From an archaeon GW2011_AR20 (GTDB taxonomy: Archaea; Nanobdellota; Nanobdellia; SCGC-AAA011-G17; GW2011-AR20), in contig CP010426.1 of the NCBI GenBank assembly GCA_000830315.1, positions 281,933 through 345,932 of the forward strand: 64,000 nucleotides of DNA. Reading direction: 5' to 3'. Positions 41,497-50,179 of the stretch are shown piece by piece. Under the pieces are notes generated by a model. The model was not told the DNA's origin and made no database searches. It saw only the letters and a list, made by a program, of their open reading frames with translations. Positions within the stretch are counted from its first letter, which is position 1. Each line of letters begins with the position of its first letter. The position numbers and the translations under genes are program-made.

Positions 41497-42384
41497 ATGA
41501 AAAGAATAAGATCAAAATCGCAATTTCAACCATTAGAATTTGAATTAATTGCACAAGCTAGTTGTGAAGATCCAGCTTTTAGAGAAGCTTTAAAATGGGT
41601 TAGAGCAAATTATAAAAATCCGGCAATAGTTTTAGGCACTTATGATCTCCAAGCTAAACAAGGCCCTATAAGGGGAAGTTCATCTTATTCTAGATATCCA
41701 TTAGTCGAAGGTTATAGAGAAGTAACTCAAGACCTTACCGCATTTCCAATCACACCAAGGCAAAGTGAGAGGGCTTTATCAAAAAATATGTTAATTACTC
41801 CAATAGAAACTTATGAAGATCTTGGTTTTATAGTTAAGCCTAGAAACATAAAAATTAATCCAAGATTATGCAATTATTTAATACAGCAAGTTAAAGCCGA
41901 TTTTCCAAATGTTAATCCAGAAGAACCATTTATTCTTACAGGGTTACCACATATTACAGAACATGATGATTATGAAAATGGTTTAAAAGTTGATGCAAAC
42001 AAATTAACAATAGTTTACAATAATCCAATATTAAATCAGTCTAGTGATAATTTTGATTCAGATGATCCGGGTTTATTGGGCGATGGATTACCAAGTAAAT
42101 TAGGTAAAGGAAAAAGAACCTTATATAATTCAGATGTTGGTGGCGTCTTCAGGTTCTTTCGGAACAGGGACTTGGGCCTCGATGCCGGGCTCGGGGGCTT
42201 GGCTGGCTCGGTTGACGGTGGCAGGGTGAACGTCGCAAAAAATTTTCCCGGTGGAAATAATTTTAGTTTAGAAGATTATACTAAAAGAGCTGAAGAACGC
42301 ATAGCAAAAAAATACCAAGCTGAAGTTGATAGACTAAAAAAAATTGTTGATAAAAGCATTGCTGAAATAAAAGCTTCAAAATAG
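41497..42384 (+). CDS. DGR target protein with internal variable region
   Basis: A 295-residue protein with no family known to me. Residues 1-205 have no signal peptide or membrane segment, so it is probably cytoplasmic. Residues about 216-245 are encoded by the variable repeat and read GGVFRFFRNRDLGLDAGLGG... through SVDGGRV. This resembles the variable end of C-type-lectin-like DGR proteins. The last 45 residues form a charged coiled coil (AEERIAKKYQAEVDRLKKI). Most DGR targets end at the variable repeat, so the tail is unusual. Codon use in the repeat is GC-rich, unlike the rest. Confidence 0.88.
   Translation: MKRIRSKSQFQPLEFELIAQASCEDPAFREALKWVRANYKNPAIVLGTYDLQAKQGPIRGSSSYSRYPLVEGYREVTQDLTAFPITPRQSERALSKNMLITPIETYEDLGFIVKPRNIKINPRLCNYLIQQVKADFPNVNPEEPFILTGLPHITEHDDYENGLKVDANKLTIVYNNPILNQSSDNFDSDDPGLLGDGLPSKLGKGKRTLYNSDVGGVFRFFRNRDLGLDAGLGGLAGSVDGGRVNVAKNFPGGNNFSLEDYTKRAEERIAKKYQAEVDRLKKIVDKSIAEIKASK
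42142..42229 (+). repeat. DGR variable repeat (VR)
   Basis: 88 bp within the target gene that align to the template repeat at 42597-42705. Over the first 23 codons, 16 positions differ and all are adenine in the template, while no other base differs. A 21-nt stretch of the template is missing here, in frame. The remaining 19 bases or so show five more adenine changes and one C-to-T. Codon changes include Asn to Phe, Asp, Gly and Leu. Left flank ends at 42141, and similarity ends near GTGA at 42226-42229. Confidence 0.92.
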
Positions 42385-42474
42385 TTAAGCTTTAAAATTT
42401 TACTTCTTTTTTATTTTTACCTAGCTTTTCACCGATAGGTGTTTAAAAGTTAAGGTCACAAGTTTATCTATAGT

Positions 42475-42495
42475 GTGTTAATCAAAAATTAACAC
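42475..42495. repeat. Perfect hairpin between DGR target and template repeat
   Basis: GTGTTAAT and ATTAACAC form an 8-bp perfect stem with a CAAAA loop. It lies 90 bp after the target-gene stop and 100 bp before the template repeat. DGRs can carry hairpins near the variable repeat that assist homing, but this one is farther away. It may instead be a terminator or part of the template RNA. Confidence 0.55.
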
Positions 42496-42596
42496 CATGA
42501 AATTCAACATTTTTAGTTAGTAACTATAAAAGATCCTTGGGAAAGTCTTTCGTGAATACTAGAAATGTGGTGCTTATTAGTAGATAAGCTATACCG

Positions 42597-42705
42597 AACG
42601 TCTTCAGGTTCAATCGGAACAGGAACTTGAACCTCAATGCCAGGAACGAGAACTTGGCTAACTCGAAATTTACAAAAGTAAACGAGACTGACAATGGCAG
42701 AATGA
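42597..42705 (+). repeat. DGR template repeat (TR)
   Basis: 109 bp immediately upstream of the RT gene. It reads in the target frame as an Asn-rich peptide (FRFNRNRNLNLNARNENLAN), because AAC and AAT codons dominate. That codon bias is the usual sign of a DGR template, since adenine-specific errors can change the first two bases. It holds 21 nt (42666-42686 or an equivalent placement) absent from the variable repeat. It is not in an open coding gene on its own. Confidence 0.92.
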
Positions 42706-42730
42706 TCTTAACTAAGCTAGGATTTTTACT

Positions 42731-43767
42731 ATGCAAACTTATAATAATATTTATCCTAAAATTTATTCTTCAGAAAACTTAAGATTAGCATATAAAAAAG
42801 CAAGAAGAGGCAAATCTAAGAAAAAATATGTTATAGAATTTGAAAATAATCTCGACGAGAATTTACTTAATTTACAACAAGAACTAATAAATCAAAGTTA
42901 TCAACCAAGTCCATTAAACTTTTGTTATAAGGGACCCAAAACTAAGGAAGATTTCTAAATCAGAGTTTAAAGATAGAATAATTCATCATTCTTTAATTAA
43001 AATTATCGAACCGATTTTTGATAAAATCTTTATTTATGATTCTTACGCAAATAGAAAAAATAAAGGTAATTCTAATGCATTATTAAGATTAAAATATTTT
43101 ATTAGAAAATTTAGCAAAAATAATTATAAAAAAGTTTATTTTCTCAAAGCTGATATAAAGCATTACTTTGAAAGCATAAATCATGAAGTTTTAATTAACA
43201 TTATTAAAAAGAAGATTAAAGATGAAAGAGTTTTATTATTAATTAAGAAAATTATCGATAATGTTTCAGCAAAAGGGGGGGGGCGATGGCAAAATTGGAA
43301 TGCCTCTTGGTAATTTAACTTCACAATTCTTTGCCAATTTGTACCTAAATAGTTTAGACTATTTTGTCAAGCATAAATTAAGAATAAAATATTATATAAG
43401 GTATGTTGACGATTTTATAATATTGTATAATAATAAAGAAGCTTTGGAATATTACAAAGAAGAAATAGATAACTTTCTTAAAAATAATTTAAAAATTGAA
43501 TTACATAACGAAAAATCCAAGATGATGCAGTTAAAACAAGGAATTGATTTTCTGGGTCTTAAAAATTTTTATTCTCACAGAATTTTAAGAAAGAATAAAA
43601 GGAAAATATTAAGAAATAAGATTGGTGCAATAATGCAAGAATATGAAAAGATAGATAATTACGAAAGATTAATGCAAAGAATTGAAGCCATTTTAGCGCA
43701 TATTGAAAGTTGCAATGGTTATTATTTAAGAAAAAAATTGATAGGAAGTCTAATTAATCAATTTTAA
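42731..43767 (+). pseudogene. DGR reverse transcriptase, reading frame interrupted twice
   Basis: Three frames together encode one RT of about 345 residues. Frame A (42731 to about 42920) covers the N-terminus. Frame B (about 42924-43274) has IRDPKLRKIS, FKDRIIHHSL and the ADIKHYFESI motif. Frame C (about 43284-43767) has GMPLGNLTSQFFAN and the catalytic YVDD (43402-43413). LGxxxSQ is the DGR form of this motif. The breaks fall at a T4 run (42920-42923, one T too many) and a G9 run (43275-43283, eight would be in frame). Thumb-like C-terminus is present. It could be decayed, phase-switched or mis-sequenced. Confidence 0.9.
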
Positions 43768-44304
43768 GATTTTTTTAAAATTATCTTCACTTTGGCTGTG
43801 TTTATATTTAACTAAACTTTTCAGTAATTTATCTCTGTTTATCTTAAATTCTTTTTGAATTAATAAATTCTTAAGTTTATTAGACATGATAAACTGACAA
43901 AACTGAGTTACATTTTTCGGCTTGCTTGTCGAATAGCACCTCTCAAAATCTATCATGCAGGCTTTACCTTTCTTTATTATTATGTGTTTGACCGGATTAT
44001 GCATCTCTTTCTTGTTTACATTTAGCCCATCCATTATTCTGCATTGTTTTAGTACATCAAATAAGATTTTTTTAATAACTATTTTATTGTTATTTTTAAT
44101 AAATTCAATTATTGGCGTCCCCTTGATGAATTCATATTTAAAGTAATTTTTATTATAATTAACTAATTTCGGCCCTATTCTGCAATCATTTAATATTTTA
44201 AGCCACGATACTTCATTTTTGATTCTCTTCGGGTCTGCTTTCTTTATGGCATATTTACCACTTAAGTATATTCTCCCGCGTTTGCCCTTTGAAAGATACT
44301 TCAT
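43750..44304 (-). CDS. Kinase-fold protein (RIO/Bud32-like)
   Basis: A 184-residue protein with a reduced kinase fold. A Gly-rich loop (SKGKRGRIYLSGKYAIKK) with a candidate ATP-binding Lys, YEFIKGTPIIEFI as hinge, and ACMIDFERC as the metal-binding DFG-like motif are visible. The catalytic loop appears as MHNPVKHIIIKKGK, without a clear HRD. Homologues are annotated as archaeal Ser/Thr protein kinases of the RIO group. Its end overlaps the RT gene end by 18 nt. Confidence 0.72.
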   Translation of the reverse strand: MKYLSKGKRGRIYLSGKYAIKKADPKRIKNEVSWLKILNDCRIGPKLVNYNKNYFKYEFIKGTPIIEFIKNNNKIVIKKILFDVLKQCRIMDGLNVNKKEMHNPVKHIIIKKGKACMIDFERCYSTSKPKNVTQFCQFIMSNKLKNLLIQKEFKINRDKLLKSLVKYKHSQSEDNFKKILKLIN

Positions 44305-44349
44305 ATTAATATAGAAACTTTTTTAAATTACTTAAACTTGTTGTTAAAA

Positions 44350-46125
44350 ATGAAAAAGTGGTGGATTTATGTATTTATAACCTTTATTCTTGCTTTAAGT
44401 GCATATGCTTATTCTAAAGACGGGGGTCTGGAATGGCTTAATTCTAATGCAGATTGGACAAACGGGCAAATAGAGGATAATGCATTTGCTTTGCTTGCAT
44501 TAAGGTCAAATGGGTATAATATAGACAGTGGTTTTAATATAATGCTTCAGAGGAAAGATAATAGCAATTGTTATCCTGCCGGGAATTGTAATGTTAAAGA
44601 TACCGCTCTAGCTGCATTGGCTTTAAAGCAATCAAATTATGATACAAAGCCTTTATTGGACTGGCTAAATTCTGCACTAACAAGAGCCTCTGTAACGAGT
44701 TGGTATATTCAAATAAAGACAGACAAGGCAGGAAATTGTACTATTACTTATGATACAAACCAGGTTAAAGGCGCTTATGTAAACGGAACACAAAAAATAA
44801 AAATTGCTAATAAGCAAGTAGACTGGATTAATGTTGAAACAGATTTAGGAGCGAATTTAGACCAGCCAATAGAACAAATTAAAGTAGATTGCAGCCAAAC
44901 TAATGATCCTGGAATCATAATCTCCCTATTAAGAATAGTTCAGGGTAATGACTTTTATATCATACAGGAATCGCAGTCATCAACCTCAAATTTAGTGATT
45001 AATAATGCATGTTATCCCCAATATCTTGGGGGACAATGTAATGAGGAAGCATCATTCTATGCAGCTTATTCCCTGAAAAAAATGAATGAAGAGGTAAAAG
45101 TTTCTCCTTATTTATTAGACAAAGCAGATTCTAATTTGGAAAATGCAATGCTTTATGTTATTACAGGCGATCAAAAATACTCCGACAATTTAATAAGTAA
45201 CCAAAATCCGGGCGGTTATTGGGATGCTGAAAGTGTTTATGTTACATCATTCGCAATAAATGCTCTGAAAAACACGCAATATAGAGATGAAGTTGGAAAT
45301 GCAACAGCTTGGATTAAATCAAAACAGATAACAACAGACCCGGTCAATAATGGATCTTTTGGAGATTTTAGAAGTACAGCTGTCGCATTATATCTGGCTT
45401 TGACAGATTCCTCTGTTTCGGGAGGTCCTGGTTTACCAGGAACAAGCACATGCGGAAATAACCTTAAGGAAACAGGGGAACAATGTGATGACGGCAATAC
45501 ATTAAGTGGAGATGGATGTAATTCAATATGTCTGCTTGAATCAGATGAAGCTGTTTCATGCATTGAAGACAGCGATTGTATAACCGGGCAAGAATGCATT
45601 AACCAAATTTGTGTAACTGAAAGGTGCACCTTTGATTTAGACTGTGCATCAGATGAATTATGTGATACTTTTACCGGTGAATGTAAATCAAGAATAATTC
45701 CAGACTGTGGGGACGGATTTTGCGATACTTTGACAGAAAACGAGAACTCGTGCCCGTCAGACTGCAAATTTGATGAACCTTCATGTGGAGACGGATTCTG
45801 CGATACTGCAACAGAAACACCTGAATTATGCCCACTAGACTGCGGAGTAACAGAAGAAAAAAATAATACCTGGTTATGGGTTCTTTTAATAATATTGATA
45901 ATCGGACTTGGTGTAGGGGGATACTTTGCTTATAACAAATTCTTCAAGAAACCAAGGCAAGGAAACAATAACAAAGGTTTTCCGTTTACTTATGATGAAC
46001 AACCAAAAAAAGAAAGAACAGCGTATCAGCCAGCAAGAGTTTCAAAACGAAGCAACGTAGACGAATCATTAGAAAAAGAGTTGGATAAATCAATAAAAGA
46101 AGCCGAGAAATTATTAAGAAAATAA
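44350..46125 (+). CDS. Surface protein with alpha-toroid and Cys-rich repeats
   Basis: About 591 residues. Signal peptide (MKKWWIYVFITFILALSAYAYS), then an N-terminal alpha/alpha-toroid domain with terpene-cyclase/squalene-hopene-like repeats (GGLEWLNSNADWTNGQIEDNAFALLALRS). A DUF4215-type Cys-rich repeat follows (CGNNLKETGEQCDDGN), then tandem CGDGFCDT repeats. One membrane segment (about 510-530) and a charged cytoplasmic tail close it. I start at the ATG at 44350, 25 nt after box A TTTTTTAAAT, rather than at the upstream TTG. The ligand is unknown. Confidence 0.78.
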   Translation: MKKWWIYVFITFILALSAYAYSKDGGLEWLNSNADWTNGQIEDNAFALLALRSNGYNIDSGFNIMLQRKDNSNCYPAGNCNVKDTALAALALKQSNYDTKPLLDWLNSALTRASVTSWYIQIKTDKAGNCTITYDTNQVKGAYVNGTQKIKIANKQVDWINVETDLGANLDQPIEQIKVDCSQTNDPGIIISLLRIVQGNDFYIIQESQSSTSNLVINNACYPQYLGGQCNEEASFYAAYSLKKMNEEVKVSPYLLDKADSNLENAMLYVITGDQKYSDNLISNQNPGGYWDAESVYVTSFAINALKNTQYRDEVGNATAWIKSKQITTDPVNNGSFGDFRSTAVALYLALTDSSVSGGPGLPGTSTCGNNLKETGEQCDDGNTLSGDGCNSICLLESDEAVSCIEDSDCITGQECINQICVTERCTFDLDCASDELCDTFTGECKSRIIPDCGDGFCDTLTENENSCPSDCKFDEPSCGDGFCDTATETPELCPLDCGVTEEKNNTWLWVLLIILIIGLGVGGYFAYNKFFKKPRQGNNNKGFPFTYDEQPKKERTAYQPARVSKRSNVDESLEKELDKSIKEAEKLLRK

Positions 46126-46127
46126 TT

Positions 46128-47309
46128 ATGAAAAAAATATTAATTTTATTATTACTTTTACTGCCTTTGGTTAATGCACAGGATATTACAGTTTCTATCG
46201 CAAAAGATAGCTATCATCAGCACGAAACCCTGCAGGCAGAAGTAAGCTTTAATTTATCTTTAACAGACGAAATCACTGCCTCTAATTTCGCTTTAATAGA
46301 TAAAAACAATAATACTATTCCTACAACAGTATTTTTAGAGGAGATTACAAAAGATCATTACTTTATTTATTTTAATATCCCGGAATTGGATAACGGCACA
46401 TATCATTTTTTAGTCAAGGATATAGTATATACGGATGACATCCTGAGAAAAACCTCCAAATCAAAAGAGTTTTTCCTGGATAATCTTACTTCAATATCAA
46501 TTTTCCCAGCAATATTAAATCATGTTAATTCAACAACATTAAAAATAAACAACTACGGAAATCCAATAAATATAACCATTAAATCAGAAGAAATTAATTT
46601 AAGCAAAACAGTGTTCTTAGAGAATACAGCCAGTATTGATCTGGAAATTCCGGTTAATGAAGATGAATTTAATATAAGGGTAGATTATTTAGATACATTT
46701 TATTTAATTCCAGTAATCCCATATAATATTGCTAAAGAAACCAAACCTTTGATTATAACAAAAGAGAACATTATCTTACTAAACTCATCTCTTGGAACTT
46801 ATTTTAATAAAAACTTTATTTTAGAAAAAAATTCCACCCCGAAAGGCCCGTTTTATATTAAAAACACTTTAAATTATGCTGTTAATGGATTAACCTTCTC
46901 TTTAACAGGTAATTTAGCAGAGATAGTAAGGTTAGACTATGCGATTGTCGGAGAAATCAAACCAGGGGAAACCCTGACACAATATGTTTGGATAAATGAA
47001 AACAAAAATCCGTCTAGATTAGATTATCAAGGAAGCATCGAGTTAAGGTTAGATGATGATTTGGTTTCAGCAATACCTATGGAAATAAATTTTTTAGATG
47101 AAAAACCCTTAAATAATATTACAGAAGAACGCTCAAGTAACCTGACTAAGCCTGTTAAAAATATAACTGCTTCAGATCAAGTAAAAGAGGGAAAAGATAA
47201 TCTTACCCTCTTATTTATTATTTTAATTCCTTTAGCATTGATCGTGCTTCTTTACTTTATATTCAAAAAGGATAAGAAAAAAGAATCCGAGGATTTTTTT
47301 AAACCTTAA
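46128..47309 (+). CDS. Membrane-anchored surface protein, unknown
   Basis: A 393-residue protein: signal peptide (MKKILILLLLLLPLVNAQ), a long beta-rich extracellular part with many Asn-x-Ser/Thr sites, and a C-terminal membrane anchor (about 358-380) with a basic cytoplasmic end. It lies 2 nt after the toroid protein, so they are probably coexpressed and may form a surface complex. No family recognised. Confidence 0.72.
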   Translation: MKKILILLLLLLPLVNAQDITVSIAKDSYHQHETLQAEVSFNLSLTDEITASNFALIDKNNNTIPTTVFLEEITKDHYFIYFNIPELDNGTYHFLVKDIVYTDDILRKTSKSKEFFLDNLTSISIFPAILNHVNSTTLKINNYGNPINITIKSEEINLSKTVFLENTASIDLEIPVNEDEFNIRVDYLDTFYLIPVIPYNIAKETKPLIITKENIILLNSSLGTYFNKNFILEKNSTPKGPFYIKNTLNYAVNGLTFSLTGNLAEIVRLDYAIVGEIKPGETLTQYVWINENKNPSRLDYQGSIELRLDDDLVSAIPMEINFLDEKPLNNITEERSSNLTKPVKNITASDQVKEGKDNLTLLFIILIPLALIVLLYFIFKKDKKKESEDFFKP

Positions 47310-47310
47310 A

Positions 47311-47718
47311 TCACTGCTTATTTTCCTGCTTCTTTTTCATTACAATTTTTTCAGCCTGCAGATTTTTGACAACCATGTCATACTCATGCAGCCTTGCTAA
47401 CACATCATTCAAAAATCCCGCAACTTCAGTTGACTTAAATCTTAATTCTTCCGGTTCAATTATTTCTATAGAACTTGGCATGTATTCAAAGCAGAAAACA
47501 GTTATTGTATTTATATCCTCAAATTTAATTTCTAACTCGGAGAAAACGCTCCAAAAACCAGCCATTTTATCCTTCAACTCGACGCTTTCAAAAATTTCTG
47601 ATTTGGACACCTCAAACCCTTCTTTTATTTTATTAATAATTTTTTTCATTACCTCTTCTATGTGCTCTTTTGGGAATCCTGCTAATTCGATTACAACTCT
47701 TGCGAATATTTTTGCCAT
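47311..47718 (-). CDS. Conserved hypothetical archaeal protein
   Basis: A 135-residue protein with alternating helices and strands (MAKIFARVVIELAGFPKEHIEEVMKKI, then FWSVFSELEIKFEDINTITVFCFEYMPSSIEII). I do not know its function. The segment MPSSIEIIEPEEL followed by FLNDVLARLHEYDMVVKNL looks like a conserved family core. It ends 1 nt from the convergent surface-protein gene. A TATA-like AATTTATAAAC lies upstream. Confidence 0.7.
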   Translation of the reverse strand: MAKIFARVVIELAGFPKEHIEEVMKKIINKIKEGFEVSKSEIFESVELKDKMAGFWSVFSELEIKFEDINTITVFCFEYMPSSIEIIEPEELRFKSTEVAGFLNDVLARLHEYDMVVKNLQAEKIVMKKKQENKQ

Positions 47719-47740
47719 AATAAATCCCGATTAACTAAAT

Positions 47741-49528
47741 TTATAAACCTTTTCTAAATAAAATGAAAATGATAATTATTAATAATGTTATAATCAAAAT
47801 ATAGCTTATTGAATTCTTTGCTTTAGTGTCACTTGATTCATAAATCGTGCCACCGCTTATTAAATTACCTGGATTGGGTGCATTGCCAGAAAACGTATTT
47901 TTGTCTAATATCCTTATACTTGATACAAACTCGTCGGGGGTTTTCCTGTTCTGCTTTCTTACATTCACCTTTATTTTATAATCTCCTTCTTCTATGTGAC
48001 CCTCTAAACTGTTTCTTAGTTCTACAATTGTGGAACTTTTCTCAGGCAAGCTTACAACTCTTTTATTTCCTTCCCTATCCCCTGATAAAGAAACAGGACC
48101 ATTGTAAATGTAACTCCATAACTCTACATTGCTCTGCTCGCTTGAATTATTATCTATTTTAACTTTAACCATAGCATCTTCATCCATATTCATTTCAGCC
48201 TGAACTTCCAAAAGTTGTATATTCAATTCTCTAGATCCAATGGTTCTTTCCTGGTTTTTTAATACTGTTTCGCATAAGGAAGTTCCTATGCCTTCTACTT
48301 GAAAATATTTGAAATCTGAAGAATCTAATCCGTCAAGGATTAATTTATACTCTCCATCCTTGAATTTTCCATTACAGTTCGGATCTAGTTGCACAGGAAT
48401 TGTTAGAGTATAATTTATGAATTTTCCATAAACATTCACAACGCTTTGTTTGCTTACCCGGATTTTATCCTTTTCAACCCAAGCCTTTATACTATTTTTT
48501 GTTGTATCTCCCTTATCAACCTGAATTCTAATATTAATATTATCGCCAAATTCCGCCTTGTTATTGCTACCCAAGTATATGCTGATGATCTTTACGCTAG
48601 AATCTAATAAAGTGCTAATGTTTTCATTTATACTTCCAGGACTCGGCTCGCTTAATACCCAGTTGTTTATTTTTGCCCACGAAACATCTTCTCTGGACGA
48701 ACTGTAAGAAACCTCATCAATCAAATCATTTAGGTAGTATAATCCTATTCGGTCTTCATCATTGTTTAAAAAGCCGCTAAACCCGTTAGTGTAAATTATT
48801 AAGAAATCATTTGCTTCTATTGTTGTAGTATCCATTGCATGAGTATCATCTATTCTTATTTCATGGCCGAAATCATCTAAAAAATATAAATCGCTTAAAT
48901 CTATGTTGTCATTCGCAGAATTATAAAGTTCAACCCATTCACCATCCGGCATTGCCATATCATCATCTCCTGCAGGATCTGGAAGAAACTCAGTTATCGC
49001 TATAGAACTGAAATCTTTAATTATAATGCTATTTTCTCTGCCGGGTGTTCCTTCTGCATACCTGCTTTCGGCCCAGTTACTTTCATCGTTGCTAGATTCG
49101 TTAAAAGAAATTCTTTCTAAAGATTTATTTCCATCACCGCCCCATTCAGAATCATAAACTACAACATCGATTATTTCTCCATCATCATTTCTGAATATTA
49201 CTACATCATTATCATTGTTTAAATCATTTCCAATTGTAGATCCTACTGTATAAATACTCGCATTTATGTTACTGTAATCAAAATCACTCTCAACAATTAA
49301 AAAATAATTGCTATTATAATAATAAACCAAACTCAAAACATCCTCGTTAGAAATATCCTCTATAATAAAATCTGTTAAATTTGTGTAATCATCGGAATAA
49401 ATTTCTATGAATTCTTTATTATTATCGCTTCCTTCAGGATTATACATAATTTCATTTATTACTGTAGTTGCCTCTGAATTTTGAGAGATTATGATAATAG
49501 AAATGATTAAGATTAATGCTTCAATAAT
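47741..49528 (-). CDS. Lamin-tail-domain surface protein with unclear start codon
   Basis: At least 568 residues from the first ATG (49447), but the frame continues upstream for about 26 codons with a clear signal peptide (IEALILIISIIIISQNSEA). No ATG, GTG or TTG precedes it, so translation probably starts at an ATT (49525 or 49528) directly after the hjc stop. Two lamin-tail domains (about 1-125 and 135-290) contain FIEIYSDDY and GEWVELYNSANDNIDLSD patterns. CARDB-like domains and a C-terminal membrane helix follow. It is probably in an operon with hjc. Confidence 0.75.
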   Translation of the reverse strand: MIEALILIISIIIISQNSEATTVINEIMYNPEGSDNNKEFIEIYSDDYTNLTDFIIEDISNEDVLSLVYYYNSNYFLIVESDFDYSNINASIYTVGSTIGNDLNNDNDVVIFRNDDGEIIDVVVYDSEWGGDGNKSLERISFNESSNDESNWAESRYAEGTPGRENSIIIKDFSSIAITEFLPDPAGDDDMAMPDGEWVELYNSANDNIDLSDLYFLDDFGHEIRIDDTHAMDTTTIEANDFLIIYTNGFSGFLNNDEDRIGLYYLNDLIDEVSYSSSREDVSWAKINNWVLSEPSPGSINENISTLLDSSVKIISIYLGSNNKAEFGDNINIRIQVDKGDTTKNSIKAWVEKDKIRVSKQSVVNVYGKFINYTLTIPVQLDPNCNGKFKDGEYKLILDGLDSSDFKYFQVEGIGTSLCETVLKNQERTIGSRELNIQLLEVQAEMNMDEDAMVKVKIDNNSSEQSNVELWSYIYNGPVSLSGDREGNKRVVSLPEKSSTIVELRNSLEGHIEEGDYKIKVNVRKQNRKTPDEFVSSIRILDKNTFSGNAPNPGNLISGGTIYESSDTKAKNSISYILIITLLIIIIFILFRKGL

Positions 49529-49917
49529 TACTTTATTAAATCTTTGAATGTTAATCCCTCTTTCTGTAGAAACTGCAATGATGCTACCAAGCTTCCGTTT
49601 TTTGTTCTCTTTAGTTTATGTGGCTGTACAAAATACCAGCCCAAATTATTAAATCTCAAACCTATCCAGGGTTCTGCACCAAATTTCTTGCCGAATTCAA
49701 CTAATTCTTTAATTTGTTCCGGCTCAAGATATTTAGATTTTGCTTTTATTGACTTACATTCTATTGCCAGATATCTTTTTCCGTTTCCTACAAGTAAATC
49801 AGGACTTGGCAAAGGTGTTGAACCAGATCCAGGAGCCCTAAAGCCCGCAAAAGAATTATTCCAAAACATATCTAAAAGTTCACGTTCTGCCCGATTTCCC
49901 TTAGCCTTTAAACTCAT
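49528..49917 (-). CDS. hjc: Holliday junction resolvase Hjc
   Basis: A 129-residue archaeal resolvase that cuts four-way junctions in recombination. The catalytic signature is GNRAERELLDMFWNNSFAGFRAPGSG (about 7-32) followed by PDLLVGNGKRYLAIECKS (about 38-56), which contains the Asp and Glu-x-Lys of the nuclease site. Length is typical. The stop is immediately followed by the start region of the lamin-tail gene. Confidence 0.96.
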   Translation of the reverse strand: MSLKAKGNRAERELLDMFWNNSFAGFRAPGSGSTPLPSPDLLVGNGKRYLAIECKSIKAKSKYLEPEQIKELVEFGKKFGAEPWIGLRFNNLGWYFVQPHKLKRTKNGSLVASLQFLQKEGLTFKDLIK

Positions 49918-49952
49918 TCAAATAAAGAAAATCAACCTAAATAAAAAGCTTT

Positions 49953-50144
49953 TCATAAATCCCTTGATTGTACAGTAGCACGTTTATTTTCCTCTGCTCT
50001 TTTAACAGCCTTGGTAATTAAACTTTCAACTTCCTCGCTTAATCTCTTTGCAAAATCTTCTGACATATTCCTTACCTTATTCTTGCCGTATTTCAACACA
50101 ACCTCCTTTAACCTGCTTTTTACCACCAAAGTTTCTTTTGCCAT
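49953..50144 (-). CDS. Short histone-fold protein
   Basis: A 63-residue protein with a compact histone fold (VVKSRLKEVVLKYGKNKVRNMSEDFAKRL...LITKAVKRAEENKRATVQSRDL). It resembles the H4-like/DUF1931 group more than the HMfB group at 21965. A role in chromatin or transcription is likely but the subfamily is uncertain. A box A (AAATTTATATATC) lies about 25 nt upstream. It is followed by hjc in the same direction. Confidence 0.78.
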   Translation of the reverse strand: MAKETLVVKSRLKEVVLKYGKNKVRNMSEDFAKRLSEEVESLITKAVKRAEENKRATVQSRDL

Positions 50145-50179
50145 ATTAATTATCCTTTTTTAAGATATATAAATTTAAC

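Noticed and set aside
42524..42736. Minus-strand open frame of 70 codons across the template repeat
   Set aside because: It is the antisense shadow of the DGR template. The Asn-codon-rich plus strand and the VR match explain the sequence better.
42731..43767. Group II intron or retron as the origin of the RT
   Set aside because: No intron domain V/VI-like structure, maturase X domain or retron msr/msd region was seen. The adjacent TR/VR pair and the LGxxxSQ motif indicate a DGR.
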